Assembly: GCA_009773975.1 (NCBI GenBank)
Contig: VSMX01000136.1
Span: 1-6,037, forward strand
Length of the DNA stretch: 6,037 bases
Direction of reading: 5' to 3'
Source of the DNA: Desulfovibrio sp.
Lineage (GTDB): Bacteria > Desulfobacterota > Desulfovibrionia > Desulfovibrionales > Desulfovibrionaceae
The number at the start of each line of letters is the position of its first letter. The stretch's first letter is position 1. The notes under the pieces were generated by a model. It saw only the letters and a list, made by a program, of their open reading frames with translations, was not told the DNA's origin and did no database searches. Shown piece by piece: positions 1 to 5,226 of this stretch. Position numbers and translations under genes: made by a program.

Positions 1-12
1 ATATTGACCTCC

Positions 13-51
13 AAAGCCCGGCCCAGTTTTTCAAACTGACCGGGCTTTTTT
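13..51 (+). terminator. Strong rho-independent terminator of an upstream + strand gene
   Basis: The arm AAAGCCCGG (13-21) pairs perfectly with CCGGGCTTT (40-48). An inner AGTTT/AAACT pair (25-29 with 33-37) extends the stem, and a run of six T (46-51) follows. The T tract is on the right-hand side, so it stops transcription entering from the left on the + strand. The gene it serves lies outside the window. Confidence 0.85.
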
Positions 52-169
52 CGTGCGCCGTCCAGGTCCCGTTTCAAGGAGGTAGCGTCCAGAATTTTTC
101 GCACTTTTCGTGGATGCAGCCCGGAAGTAAAAACAGTTTCTAATCCCGCAGGGGCTTCAGCGGAATGAC

Positions 170-208
170 AATTCCCCTGTTTCCATTTTGCAGGGCAGGG
201 GGATTTTT
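170..208 (+). terminator. Possible weak terminator hairpin
   Basis: AATTCCCCTG (170-179) pairs with CAGGGGGATT (196-205) as ten pairs including one G-U. The loop is 16 nt and TTTTT (204-208) follows. No + strand gene is visible between this hairpin and the stronger terminator at 13-51, so it could be a backup terminator, the end of a small RNA, or chance. Nothing else is recognisable between 52 and 231. Confidence 0.3.
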
Positions 209-231
209 ATATAGGGAGATGGAAATCGACA

Positions 232-258
232 AAAAGGCCGGCAATTCGCCGGCCTTTT
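232..258 (-). terminator. Rho-independent terminator of the toxin-antitoxin-like unit
   Basis: AAAAGGCCGGC (232-242) is perfectly complementary to GCCGGCCTTTT (248-258) around a 5-nt loop, giving an 11-bp stem. It is flanked by A on the left and T on the right, so it could work in both directions. Read on the minus strand, the stem begins inside the stop codon (260-258) of the small RelE-like gene, so it most likely terminates that transcript. Confidence 0.8.
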
Positions 259-497
259 CAGGGGAGTTTTATCAATTTCAATAGCCGTGTTTGATGGCGC
301 ATATCGTCTATGGCTACAACAATTTGTACCTTGCCAGCAGGATACACCCACTTCCCGCGATATTCCCCATCCTGGGATCTGGGGTCATCCAGTTCCCGAA
401 TTTCATCAATCTTGTTTCTTACCAGTGATTTTACCCAGCCAGGTTGATGCCCGACATGGCTGTTCCAGAAATTGTCCTCAATGAGTTCATAAGGCAT
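258..497 (-). CDS. Small RelE/ParE-like protein, putative toxin
   Basis: This encodes a protein of 79 residues if it starts at ATG 497-495. The ATG overlaps the upstream antitoxin stop by one base (TGATG). GTG 503-501 is an in-frame alternative that adds two residues. GAGGG lies 9 nt before the ATG and much closer to the GTG. The fold signature is RelE/ParE-like: an N-terminal helix (about residues 15-35), then a DDPRS...GEYRGKW turn (about 37-50), then beta strands with the pattern VQIVVAIDD...RLLKLIKL. That layout matches the 'DPRS..G..L.G..... R..Y.I.D....I..' plan of RelE superfamily toxins, which cleave mRNA or poison gyrase. The usual C-terminal H-R..Y residues are missing, since the protein ends at KLIKLP, so activity is uncertain. 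Position after a Panacea antitoxin and a terminator at the stop codon support a toxin role. The family assignment is by eye. Confidence 0.6.
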   Translation of the reverse strand: MPYELIEDNFWNSHVGHQPGWVKSLVRNKIDEIRELDDPRSQDGEYRGKWVYPAGKVQIVVAIDDMRHQTRLLKLIKLP

Positions 498-889
498 CAG
501 CACCCACCCTCAATAGCTTTGACAACTCTATTCTCGGAAAATCTTGCCTTGACAGCGGACATTGGAATAACTTCCTGGGTGCCGAATTTTCCGGGAAAAT
601 CCTCATGGGACATATTCCGTAATCTTGAAGGCGTATATGCGCCGTAGTAGTTATTGACTGTTTCAAGAATGTATAATTCTTCGCCGGAAAATGGAAGGCG
701 CACATCCTGACGGGACAGGGCGGAAGTAAGCGGATTACGCCCTTCCGAACGATACTCTTCATATAGTTCCTGGACCACAGGGCCATGCGTGTAGGCTTTC
801 AATTCATTTCCGACGCAATGTTCCATCGGAAAGCAGGGGCGCATCCCTTTTTGCGTAACTCCTCCGAATGTCTCATGCAATCTGGACAT
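497..889 (-). pseudogene. Panacea/SocA-type antitoxin, probably missing its N-terminus
   Basis: The open frame of 130 residues from ATG 889 has the hallmarks of the Panacea (SocA-like, formerly DUF4065) domain. KAYTHGPVVQELYEEY (31-46) corresponds to the family's 'EAW.HGPVV..LY..F' segment. FSGEELYILETVNNYYG (67-83) followed by SRLRNMSHEDFPG matches 'L...E...L..V...YG....LS..TH...PW'. EVIPMSAVKARFSE near the end matches the usual closing helix. Panacea proteins neutralise many unrelated toxins and normally lie just upstream of them, as here. The family's first helices, including the LQKLLYY-like motif, are absent. I could not find them in any frame between 890 and 1050. The frame is closed by TGA at 922-920, and ATG 889 has no ribosome binding site. 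I therefore read it as a 5'-truncated or decayed antitoxin, though a short divergent functional form is possible. Confidence 0.6.
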
Positions 890-953
890 TACGTCATTAC
901 GCTCTGTTTTTATCGCATCTCACGGTATTGGCCTTGCATGAAAAATCAGTTAA

Positions 954-982
954 TCTTTACCGATGATTTGATAAATTGTCAC
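954..982 (-). promoter_or_regulatory. Weak promoter candidate for the toxin-antitoxin-like unit
   Basis: On the minus strand GTGACA (982-977) and TAAAGA (959-954) are 17 nt apart, about 65 nt before ATG 889. The -35 box is close to consensus and the -10 box is poor. An imperfect palindrome TGAT...ATCA (969-993) covers the -35 box and could be an operator, but only about half of its positions match. The rest of 890-1107 shows no gene. Confidence 0.2.
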
Positions 983-1067
983 TAATTCCATCAATGGCAA
1001 GGTTTTTCAGGATAAGCGGTTAAATTCGCCATGATTCATCATAATGGAGCGTTTGCGTAATGAAATT

Positions 1068-1117
1068 GGGCAAAGGCTCCGGTGGCTGCGGCAGCAGACA
1101 CCTGTTTTTATTTGCCC
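1068..1117 (-). terminator. Imperfect hairpin at the 3' end of the permease gene
   Basis: GGGCAAA (1068-1074) is complementary to TTTGCCC (1111-1117). Inside it GGTG/CACC and GCTG/CAGC form a nested stem. The outer arm overlaps the last codons of the EamA gene. There is no T-run after the stem on the minus strand, so it is a doubtful terminator, but no better one follows the gene. Confidence 0.25.
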
Positions 1118-2031
1118 GAGGCTCCAGTACGCTTCTTTTTGCCCAGGTTGGTGATGATCATGCCGGCAATGATAACGGCCATTGCCGCAACCTGCGTCCA
1201 GCGCAAACTTTCGAGCCCCATCAGCACGGTGGCTATTGTGGCCACGACCGGCAGCAGGTACTGGTAAAGGGAAGTCAGTTCCGAGCCAATGTTTTTTATT
1301 GCGGGCTGCACGAGAAAATAGGCAAGGAAGGTCGGGCAAAAAAGAATGAAGGCGATTTCAGCCCACGGCGTCATGAGCGATGTATGCAATATCGGCATGT
1401 TCCGCATGTCGGGCAAGAGAAAGAGCGCCGGCAGCGCGGCAAAGAGGAAAATCCAGCGCAAAAGAGAAAGCGGCCTGTATGTTTTGCCCGGTTTTTCTAC
1501 AATGACCAGGTAAAGCGCATAGCAAAACGCGGAAAGAATGCCCAGAAAATCCCCCAGAATATTGGACGAGGCTTGGTCAGGGGAACCCGCGCCGCCAAGA
1601 ATGACTATGACGGCGCCAGCAAATGAAACCGCCACTCCGGCGTATTCCAGCAGGGAAGGGCGCAAGCGCTGGAACACAACGCCAATCAGGATCACAAACA
1701 TGGGCGGAAGCGTCATTATGATCGCAATGTCGATGGCGCTTCCATAGCGCAGGGAAAGGATTAAAATATAGATAAAGCCGAAAAGCCCCACCAGGCCGCC
1801 CAGAATAACGCGCAGCCAGTCCCCCCTTTTTATTTTTTCGCATTTGAAAAACAGGGATGTGCCCCAGAAAAGGATGGCGCCGCCAACAAGACGCACCTCG
1901 GAAATTCCTTCAGCGGTCATGAAATCGGGGATAAGGGCCTTGGTTGCCGGGACGTTTATGCCCCAGAAGATGGTTGCCAGCAAGATGCAGCCATTGCCCA
2001 GCAGAAAGGAGTTCATGCTTTTGTCGGACAC
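1108..2031 (-). CDS. EamA/DMT-family permease (10 TM)
   Basis: This 307-residue protein has the length and duplicated layout of the drug/metabolite transporter superfamily, with two EamA repeats of five membrane segments at about residues 13-146 and 159-296. Helix 1 carries FWGINVPATKALI, the usual 'WG.N....K' opening. Each repeat ends in a long Gly-Ala-Val-Ile helix before a basic tail (GKKKR). Members are inner-membrane carriers that move amino acids, nucleosides or other metabolites, often outward. The substrate cannot be told from sequence. The start is GTG, chosen because GGAGG lies 7 nt upstream and fits better than ATG at residue 6. It follows lplA on the same strand with an 80-nt gap and no clear terminator between them, so co-transcription is possible. 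Confidence 0.9.
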   Translation of the reverse strand: MSDKSMNSFLLGNGCILLATIFWGINVPATKALIPDFMTAEGISEVRLVGGAILFWGTSLFFKCEKIKRGDWLRVILGGLVGLFGFIYILILSLRYGSAIDIAIIMTLPPMFVILIGVVFQRLRPSLLEYAGVAVSFAGAVIVILGGAGSPDQASSNILGDFLGILSAFCYALYLVIVEKPGKTYRPLSLLRWIFLFAALPALFLLPDMRNMPILHTSLMTPWAEIAFILFCPTFLAYFLVQPAIKNIGSELTSLYQYLLPVVATIATVLMGLESLRWTQVAAMAVIIAGMIITNLGKKKRTGASGK

Positions 2032-2038
2032 AATTTTG

Positions 2039-2043
2039 CCTCC
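2039..2043 (-). promoter_or_regulatory. Ribosome binding site deciding a GTG start
   Basis: GGAGG on the minus strand, 7 nt before GTG 2031-2029, supports that start for the EamA permease over the internal ATG five codons later. Confidence 0.7.
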
Positions 2044-2111
2044 ATTATATTTTCAGCCCAAAAGGCGGACATTCCCCAACTTGGTATAAATGACATTCAA
2101 TGGCAAGAAAA

Positions 2112-3125
2112 TTATTCAAAAATCCCGTCCGTGAAAAACGCCTTCATTCTGTCGGCGTCGCAGCCGGAAAAGTAGTCTTGCCAGCGGACATTTGCCAGGG
2201 CGTCTTTCACTGCCTGCGGTTCAAAGGGCAAATTCGCAAACCGTTTTTCCAGATCCGCGACTGGCGCGAAACTGAAAAAATCCCCGTTCAGGGCGCAGTT
2301 CCGGATGCGCCCTTTTTTCACATCCAGCCTTATCGAGACATCCCCCCAGGGGAAACGCCGCCTTTTTTCCAGATTGAAAGGCGGCGACTGGCCGTAATTC
2401 CAGTTCCAGGCCGAATATTTTTGCCCGGCAAGTTCGCGGGCCGCTTCAAGCGTTTGCGGCGACAATTCCTCGCGGCCGGAAGCGCAGAAATTGGCCAGAG
2501 CCTCTTTCAGCTGTGCCATATCCGCCTTTCCCCCCGGCAATTCGCAAATATTAGCAACACGCGACCGGATTGAGGCCACGCCTCTGGATTTGAATTTGGC
2601 CTCGTCCACGCGCAAGGCGGCCGCCATGCGCTCCAGGTCAAGATTGACAAGCAGGGTGCCGTGGTGGAGCAGCCTGTTGTCAAAAATCATCTGGGCGCTG
2701 CCCGAAATTTTCTTGCCGTCAACCTCGAGGTCGTTGCGGCCGGACAGCGTGGCTTTTATGCCCATTGTCGCCAGGGCTTCCTGTATCGGGGCCAGAAAGG
2801 CCGCAAAGCCGGCTTTGCCCCTTGAAGGGACGATAAATGAAAAATTGAGGTTGCCAAGGTCATGATAGACGGCCCCGCCGCCCGATATGCGCCTGATGAC
2901 CGGGATTTTGTTTTCGGCCACAAAGGCCGGATTGACTGCTTCCGCCGTACATTGATGCCGGCCCACAATTATCGACGGGCTGTTTTGCCAAAGCAGGAAA
3001 AAGCCCGGATGATTTGCCGGCAGGGATCGCAGCAGGCATTCCTCAAGCGCAAGGTTGAAGGCCGGATCATGGCTGGATATTTCGAGGCAGAGCATGGATT
3101 TGCCGTGCAGGTTTTTATATTCCAT
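2112..3125 (-). CDS. lplA: Lipoate-protein ligase A
   Basis: The 337-residue protein has every core motif of the LplA catalytic domain. These are PAFNLALEE (21-29), the lipoyl-AMP loop RRISGGGAVYHD (78-89), NDLEVDGKKISGSAQ (131-145) with the catalytic lysine just before ISGSA (K139), HHGTLL (154-159) and SRGVASIRSRVAN (180-192). A C-terminal accessory domain begins near WNWNYGQSPPF (240-250), as in bacterial LplA of similar length. The enzyme activates free lipoate with ATP and attaches it to lysines of lipoyl proteins such as GcvH and 2-oxoacid dehydrogenase E2 subunits in the cytoplasm. No lipoyl acceptor gene lies in the window, so it appears to work in salvage in trans. The start at ATG 3125 has only a weak GGGAA upstream. 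ATG at residue 11 (position 3095) matches the usual family N-terminus better and may be the true start. Confidence 0.93.
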   Translation of the reverse strand: MEYKNLHGKSMLCLEISSHDPAFNLALEECLLRSLPANHPGFFLLWQNSPSIIVGRHQCTAEAVNPAFVAENKIPVIRRISGGGAVYHDLGNLNFSFIVPSRGKAGFAAFLAPIQEALATMGIKATLSGRNDLEVDGKKISGSAQMIFDNRLLHHGTLLVNLDLERMAAALRVDEAKFKSRGVASIRSRVANICELPGGKADMAQLKEALANFCASGREELSPQTLEAARELAGQKYSAWNWNYGQSPPFNLEKRRRFPWGDVSIRLDVKKGRIRNCALNGDFFSFAPVADLEKRFANLPFEPQAVKDALANVRWQDYFSGCDADRMKAFFTDGIFE

Positions 3126-3152
3126 AAAAAATTCCCAAATAACGCCCGGTCT

Positions 3153-3181
3153 TTGACAGGGCGCTGCTTTACCCTTATTTT
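3153..3181 (+). promoter_or_regulatory. Sigma-70-type promoter for the secreted-protein gene
   Basis: A perfect -35 TTGACA (3153-3158), a 17-nt spacer and TATTTT (3176-3181) lie in the 72-nt gap between the divergent lplA and the + strand gene. The predicted transcript start (about 3188) would fall at the edge of the AGGAGG ribosome binding site, giving an unusually short leader, so the -10 may be slightly different. A CGCCC/GGGCG inverted repeat (3143-3147 and 3159-3163) brackets the -35 box and could be an operator. Confidence 0.5.
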
Positions 3182-3187
3182 CCGGAC

Positions 3188-3193
3188 AGGAGG
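3188..3193 (+). promoter_or_regulatory. Ribosome binding site AGGAGG
   Basis: A perfect AGGAGG stands 4 nt before ATG 3198. It fixes the start there and rules out the longer open frame that reads back into lplA. Confidence 0.8.
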
Positions 3194-3197
3194 AAAT

Positions 3198-3794
3198 ATG
3201 TCAGCCTGTCTTGAAAATTTTGCCCCTGCGCCCGAAGTCCGGGCCGCTGCGCAGCCAAAAAATGCCCTGCGCGCATTTTCATTTCTTGTTCTGGCCTTTC
3301 TGCTTCTTGCCCCGGGTCTCGCGCAGGCCCTTACGGTTGCCGAAATCATGGCGCCGGAATTCGGAATGCGGGAGGATGTCGTCAGGGTTTACGATGACAT
3401 GGTCCGGGAAGCGGGGAACAGCCCGGCCGGGGAGATAGAAAAGGCCCTGGAGCGCAAGGATGAGCTTGTCGAAAAGACAAACAGGCCGGCCTTTACCGGC
3501 AATGAGGCCCAGCACATTGCAATCGGCAAGGACCTGATTTCGATTTGCATGGTGGGCATGTACCTGGCCGACAGGCATTTCATGCAGGATGAAAAGCTTT
3601 ACGACAAATATGTGGATGAATTCATGCCCGGCCTGATCTATGCCACATATCTTCTGGGCGCCAGCGGCACAAAATTGTCCGATGAAAAGCGCAGGGAAAT
3701 CGGGGACAGGATTTATGCGCCGCTTTTGAATGTGCTTGCCGCCCACGGACAGGAAGCCAAAAGGCCGGACGAAATGCCAGGCCATATAAAATAA
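3198..3794 (+). CDS. Secreted/periplasmic helical protein of unknown function
   Basis: I do not recognise this family. The 198-residue product starts at ATG 3198 behind a perfect ribosome binding site. Its signal peptide has a long n-region (residues 1-25, with R and K before the core), a hydrophobic core FSFLVLAFLLLAPG (27-40) and a likely signal peptidase I site after LAQA (44). The mature part, about 154 residues, is charged, appears all-helical, has one cysteine (C117) and lacks obvious catalytic motifs or repeats. Aromatic and Met-rich segments (ICMVGMYLADRHFM, 116-129, and FMPGLIYATYLLG, 142-154) may form a hydrophobic core or a helix pair. It is divergent from lplA and ends exactly where the left long repeat begins. 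Export to the periplasm is inferred from the signal peptide. No function can be given. Confidence 0.82.
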   Translation: MSACLENFAPAPEVRAAAQPKNALRAFSFLVLAFLLLAPGLAQALTVAEIMAPEFGMREDVVRVYDDMVREAGNSPAGEIEKALERKDELVEKTNRPAFTGNEAQHIAIGKDLISICMVGMYLADRHFMQDEKLYDKYVDEFMPGLIYATYLLGASGTKLSDEKRREIGDRIYAPLLNVLAAHGQEAKRPDEMPGHIK

Positions 3795-3992
3795 GAAGCT
3801 GTCCTGACATGGTGAATTTTGTTCTCTCACGAGCAAGATGAGTAAATTATGAAGGGGATGCGCCCTTGCGGTACCCGACCGGAATAATTTACGAAATCCG
3901 GCGCAGCCGTTGCCGCTGAAAGCGGCTTGCGGGGCGCAGGTTGCGCGGCATGACGCAGCGAGAGGGCAAAATGCGCATGTGAAGACTGCTTC
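3795..3992 (+). repeat. Left MITE-like repeat (198 bp), copy L
   Basis: The element starts on the base after the TAA of the secreted-protein gene and ends 10 nt before the MOSC stop codon. Its ends, GAAGCTGTCCTGACATG (3795-3811) and the complement of CATGTGAAGACTGCTTC (3976-3992), match at 14 of 17 positions and so form terminal inverted repeats. Inside, GTAAATTAT (3842-3850) pairs perfectly with ATAATTTAC (3884-3892), enclosing an AAGGG/CCCTT hairpin. It aligns to copy R in reverse orientation with 128 of 146 positions identical by my hand alignment. It carries 52 extra bases (3908-3959) that contain a perfect 6-bp hairpin GCCGCT/AGCGGC (3912-3926) and are bounded by CGCAGC direct repeats. 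No coding capacity is evident. Confidence 0.85.
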
Positions 3993-4002
3993 CAGTTTCG
4001 GC

Positions 4003-4434
4003 TCAGGCCAATAACCTTATCTCGTCTCCAGGGCGCACAATGCCGCCTTCCAGGATGCGGCAGAAAATACCCTGCCTGGGCATGATGCATTTGCCGACCT
4101 GTTTCTGGATGGCGCAGCCCGAATGGCATTCCTTGCCAATCTGCGTTACCTCCAGCAAAATATCGTCGCCTATTTTCAGGTTTGTGCCAATGGGCAAGGT
4201 ATGCAGGGTTAGCCCTTCTGTGGTAATGTTTTCGGCAAAATCGCCAGGATGGACATCGGCCCCCATCTCGCGCATGGCATCTATCGATTCCCTGGCCAGC
4301 AAACTCAGTTGCCTGTGGCTGCCATCGGCATGGGCATCGCCCACAAGGCCCCAGTTTGCGCGGAGTTCGCCTTCCGGAATATTATGCTTTTTCTCGCCTT
4401 TTTTCTCGCTGATTGAAACCGCGGTTACACGCAT
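4003..4434 (-). CDS. MOSC-domain protein
   Basis: A single MOSC domain spans the 143 residues. Visible family features are VGDAHADGSHRQLSLL (31-46), VHPGDFAENITTEGL (61-75) and IGKECHSGCAI (99-109), with the conserved cysteine in the last motif (C103, C107 nearby), then MPRQGIFCRIL and GGIVRPGDEI at the end. This stand-alone subtype is common in anaerobes and is linked to sulfur carriage and molybdenum cofactor chemistry. The exact reaction is not established. I start it at ATG 4434, which has AGGAG 5 nt upstream (4444-4440) and matches the family N-terminus. An in-frame ATG at 4464 lies inside the right repeat and would add ten non-homologous residues. No moa or mog genes are nearby. The gene is tightly boxed by inverted repeats, which suggests it may have moved as a unit. 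Confidence 0.9.
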   Translation of the reverse strand: MRVTAVSISEKKGEKKHNIPEGELRANWGLVGDAHADGSHRQLSLLARESIDAMREMGADVHPGDFAENITTEGLTLHTLPIGTNLKIGDDILLEVTQIGKECHSGCAIQKQVGKCIMPRQGIFCRILEGGIVRPGDEIRLLA

Positions 4435-4450
4435 ATATTCTCCTGTTTCA

Positions 4451-4596
4451 GAAGCAGTCTTCATTTGCGCATTTCGCCTTCCCGCTGCGTCGGATTTCGT
4501 AAATTATTCCGGCCAGGTGCCGCAAGGGCGCACTCCCTTCATAATTTACTCATCTTCCTTGCGCGGGAACAAAATTCACCATGTGAAGACAGCTTC
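4451..4596 (-). repeat. Right MITE-like repeat (146 bp), copy R
   Basis: This is the inverted partner of copy L. Read on the minus strand it starts on the base after the TGA of the YHS gene and ends 16 nt before the MOSC start. The ends GAAGCAGTCTTCA (4451-4463) and TGAAGACAGCTTC (4584-4596) are inverted repeats matching at 12 of 13 positions. TCA flanks both sides (4448-4450 and 4597-4599), a possible 3-bp target duplication that includes the stop codon. The internal GTAAATTAT/ATAATTTAC palindrome of copy L is conserved. A TTCAC-ATG-GTGAA palindrome near the YHS end is intact here but decayed in L. The 52-bp segment of L is absent. On the minus strand a TTGTTC...TAAATT pair (4572-4567 and 4548-4543, spacer 18) could act as a weak promoter for MOSC. 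Confidence 0.85.
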
Positions 4597-4920
4597 TCAA
4601 TTATCCGGCGCCCCGTCTTCATCCCCGTTTTTGCGCGATGACAGCACACGGCCGCCGGACTCAAGCCTTTTCAGGAACTTGTCCCGGCATTCGTAGGAGC
4701 AGAAATGATGGATGGCGTCTCCGTCGCGCACAGTGAGGGAGCCGTCTTTGGCCACCCATGTGCCGCATTCCGGGTCTTTCACCATTTCGCCAGCCGCAAT
4801 TTTTTGCTCCCGTTCTTTTTTGTCCGCGATTTCATCATCTTTTTTCTTTTTCAAAAAATCGTTGGCAAAAAGACGGTAGAGCAGATAGGCGGCCGCCGCC
4901 AGGATGATAAATTTCCACAT
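4597..4920 (-). CDS. Membrane-anchored YHS/TRASH-like zinc-binding protein
   Basis: The 107-residue protein opens with one membrane helix (FIILAAAAYLLYRLFA, 4-19). A strongly charged Lys/Asp/Glu linker (22-42) follows. Then comes a small metal-binding domain, MVKDPECGTWV (46-56) and HHFCSYECRDKFL (71-83). The 'DP.CG' start and 'FC...C...F' end are the signature of YHS/TRASH domains, with C52, C74 and C78 as likely zinc or other metal ligands. The protein is probably anchored in the inner membrane by its N-terminus. Its role may be metal sensing or trafficking, but this is not established. The start is firm, with AGGGGG 5 nt upstream (4931-4926). It follows the small acidic gene by 24 nt, so the two are probably one operon. 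Its TGA abuts repeat copy R directly. Confidence 0.82.
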   Translation of the reverse strand: MWKFIILAAAAYLLYRLFANDFLKKKKDDEIADKKEREQKIAAGEMVKDPECGTWVAKDGSLTVRDGDAIHHFCSYECRDKFLKRLESGGRVLSSRKNGDEDGAPDN

Positions 4921-4944
4921 AATGGCCCCCTGTCCGGCAATTTT

Positions 4945-5184
4945 TCAGCGCTGCCCTGTATCTGGCGCGGTCTGCAATTGCCTTGTCCTGCGCAAAAAAA
5001 GTTCGTTCAGGATGGCGCGCTCGTATTCTGGCGAAAGCACATAGCGGTTCGTGCCCGCGCCGGCATTGAGCATGTTTTCAAGCAGCTGGCTTTCTTCCCA
5101 GAATTCCAGCAATTCCTCATCCGCCATGCGCTTGACCTTGCGGTCGAAAGATTCATCTTCTTCAAAGGGAAAAGCTGAACCCAT
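4945..5184 (-). CDS. Small acidic hypothetical protein
   Basis: I do not recognise this family. From ATG 5184 it gives 79 residues. A TTG at 5217 would add eleven residues but has no ribosome binding site, while AGAGG lies about 10 nt before the ATG. The N-terminal half is acidic and helical (FEEDESFDRKVKRMADEELL, with EFWEESQLLENML following). A middle GAGTNRYVLSPEYERAIL segment leads to a basic end with LRRTRQLQ. No membrane segment, signal peptide or cysteine is present, so it is presumably cytoplasmic. It starts 42 nt after the radical SAM-DUF2344 gene and ends 24 nt before the YHS gene on the same strand, so it is most likely the middle gene of one operon. Confidence 0.7.
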   Translation of the reverse strand: MGSAFPFEEDESFDRKVKRMADEELLEFWEESQLLENMLNAGAGTNRYVLSPEYERAILNELFLRRTRQLQTAPDTGQR

Positions 5185-5226
5185 CTCTTTTTGTCCTCTG
5201 GTAAATAATCTTGCCAAAAAAACACG

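Larger units (their letters stand above)
3795..4596. mobile_element. Putative MITE-flanked MOSC gene cassette
   Basis: Two copies of one repeat in inverted orientation enclose a single gene with only 10 and 16 nt between repeat and gene. The unit fills the whole space between the facing stop codons of two unrelated genes. Removing it would leave those genes convergent and nearly touching. The organisation resembles a composite element mobilised by a transposase supplied elsewhere. No transposase is encoded here, and mobility is inference. Confidence 0.4.

Noticed and set aside
985..1006. Short direct repeat TCAATGGCAAG, also seen near 2097-2107
   Set aside because: It is only 11 bp with unrelated flanks, so chance similarity is the simplest reading.
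1060..1626. 188-residue + strand open frame
   Set aside because: It lies antisense to the EamA permease, has a Cys/His/Arg-rich composition with no family signal, and is a shadow of that gene.
2044..2049. Perfect TATAAT on the minus strand before the permease
   Set aside because: A transcript from it would start after the GGAGG ribosome binding site, and no good -35 box sits 16-18 nt upstream.
2862..3197. Upstream extension of the secreted-protein reading frame into lplA
   Set aside because: It would overlap lplA on the opposite strand and bury the signal peptide. The perfect AGGAGG and ATG at 3198 fix the start.
4040..4696. 218-residue + strand open frame
   Set aside because: It runs antisense across MOSC, all of repeat R and the end of the YHS gene. 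No domain signal or ribosome binding site supports it.
5185..5217. TTG start giving a 90-residue form of the small acidic protein
   Set aside because: It has no ribosome binding site. ATG 5184 has a purine-rich AGAGG upstream.
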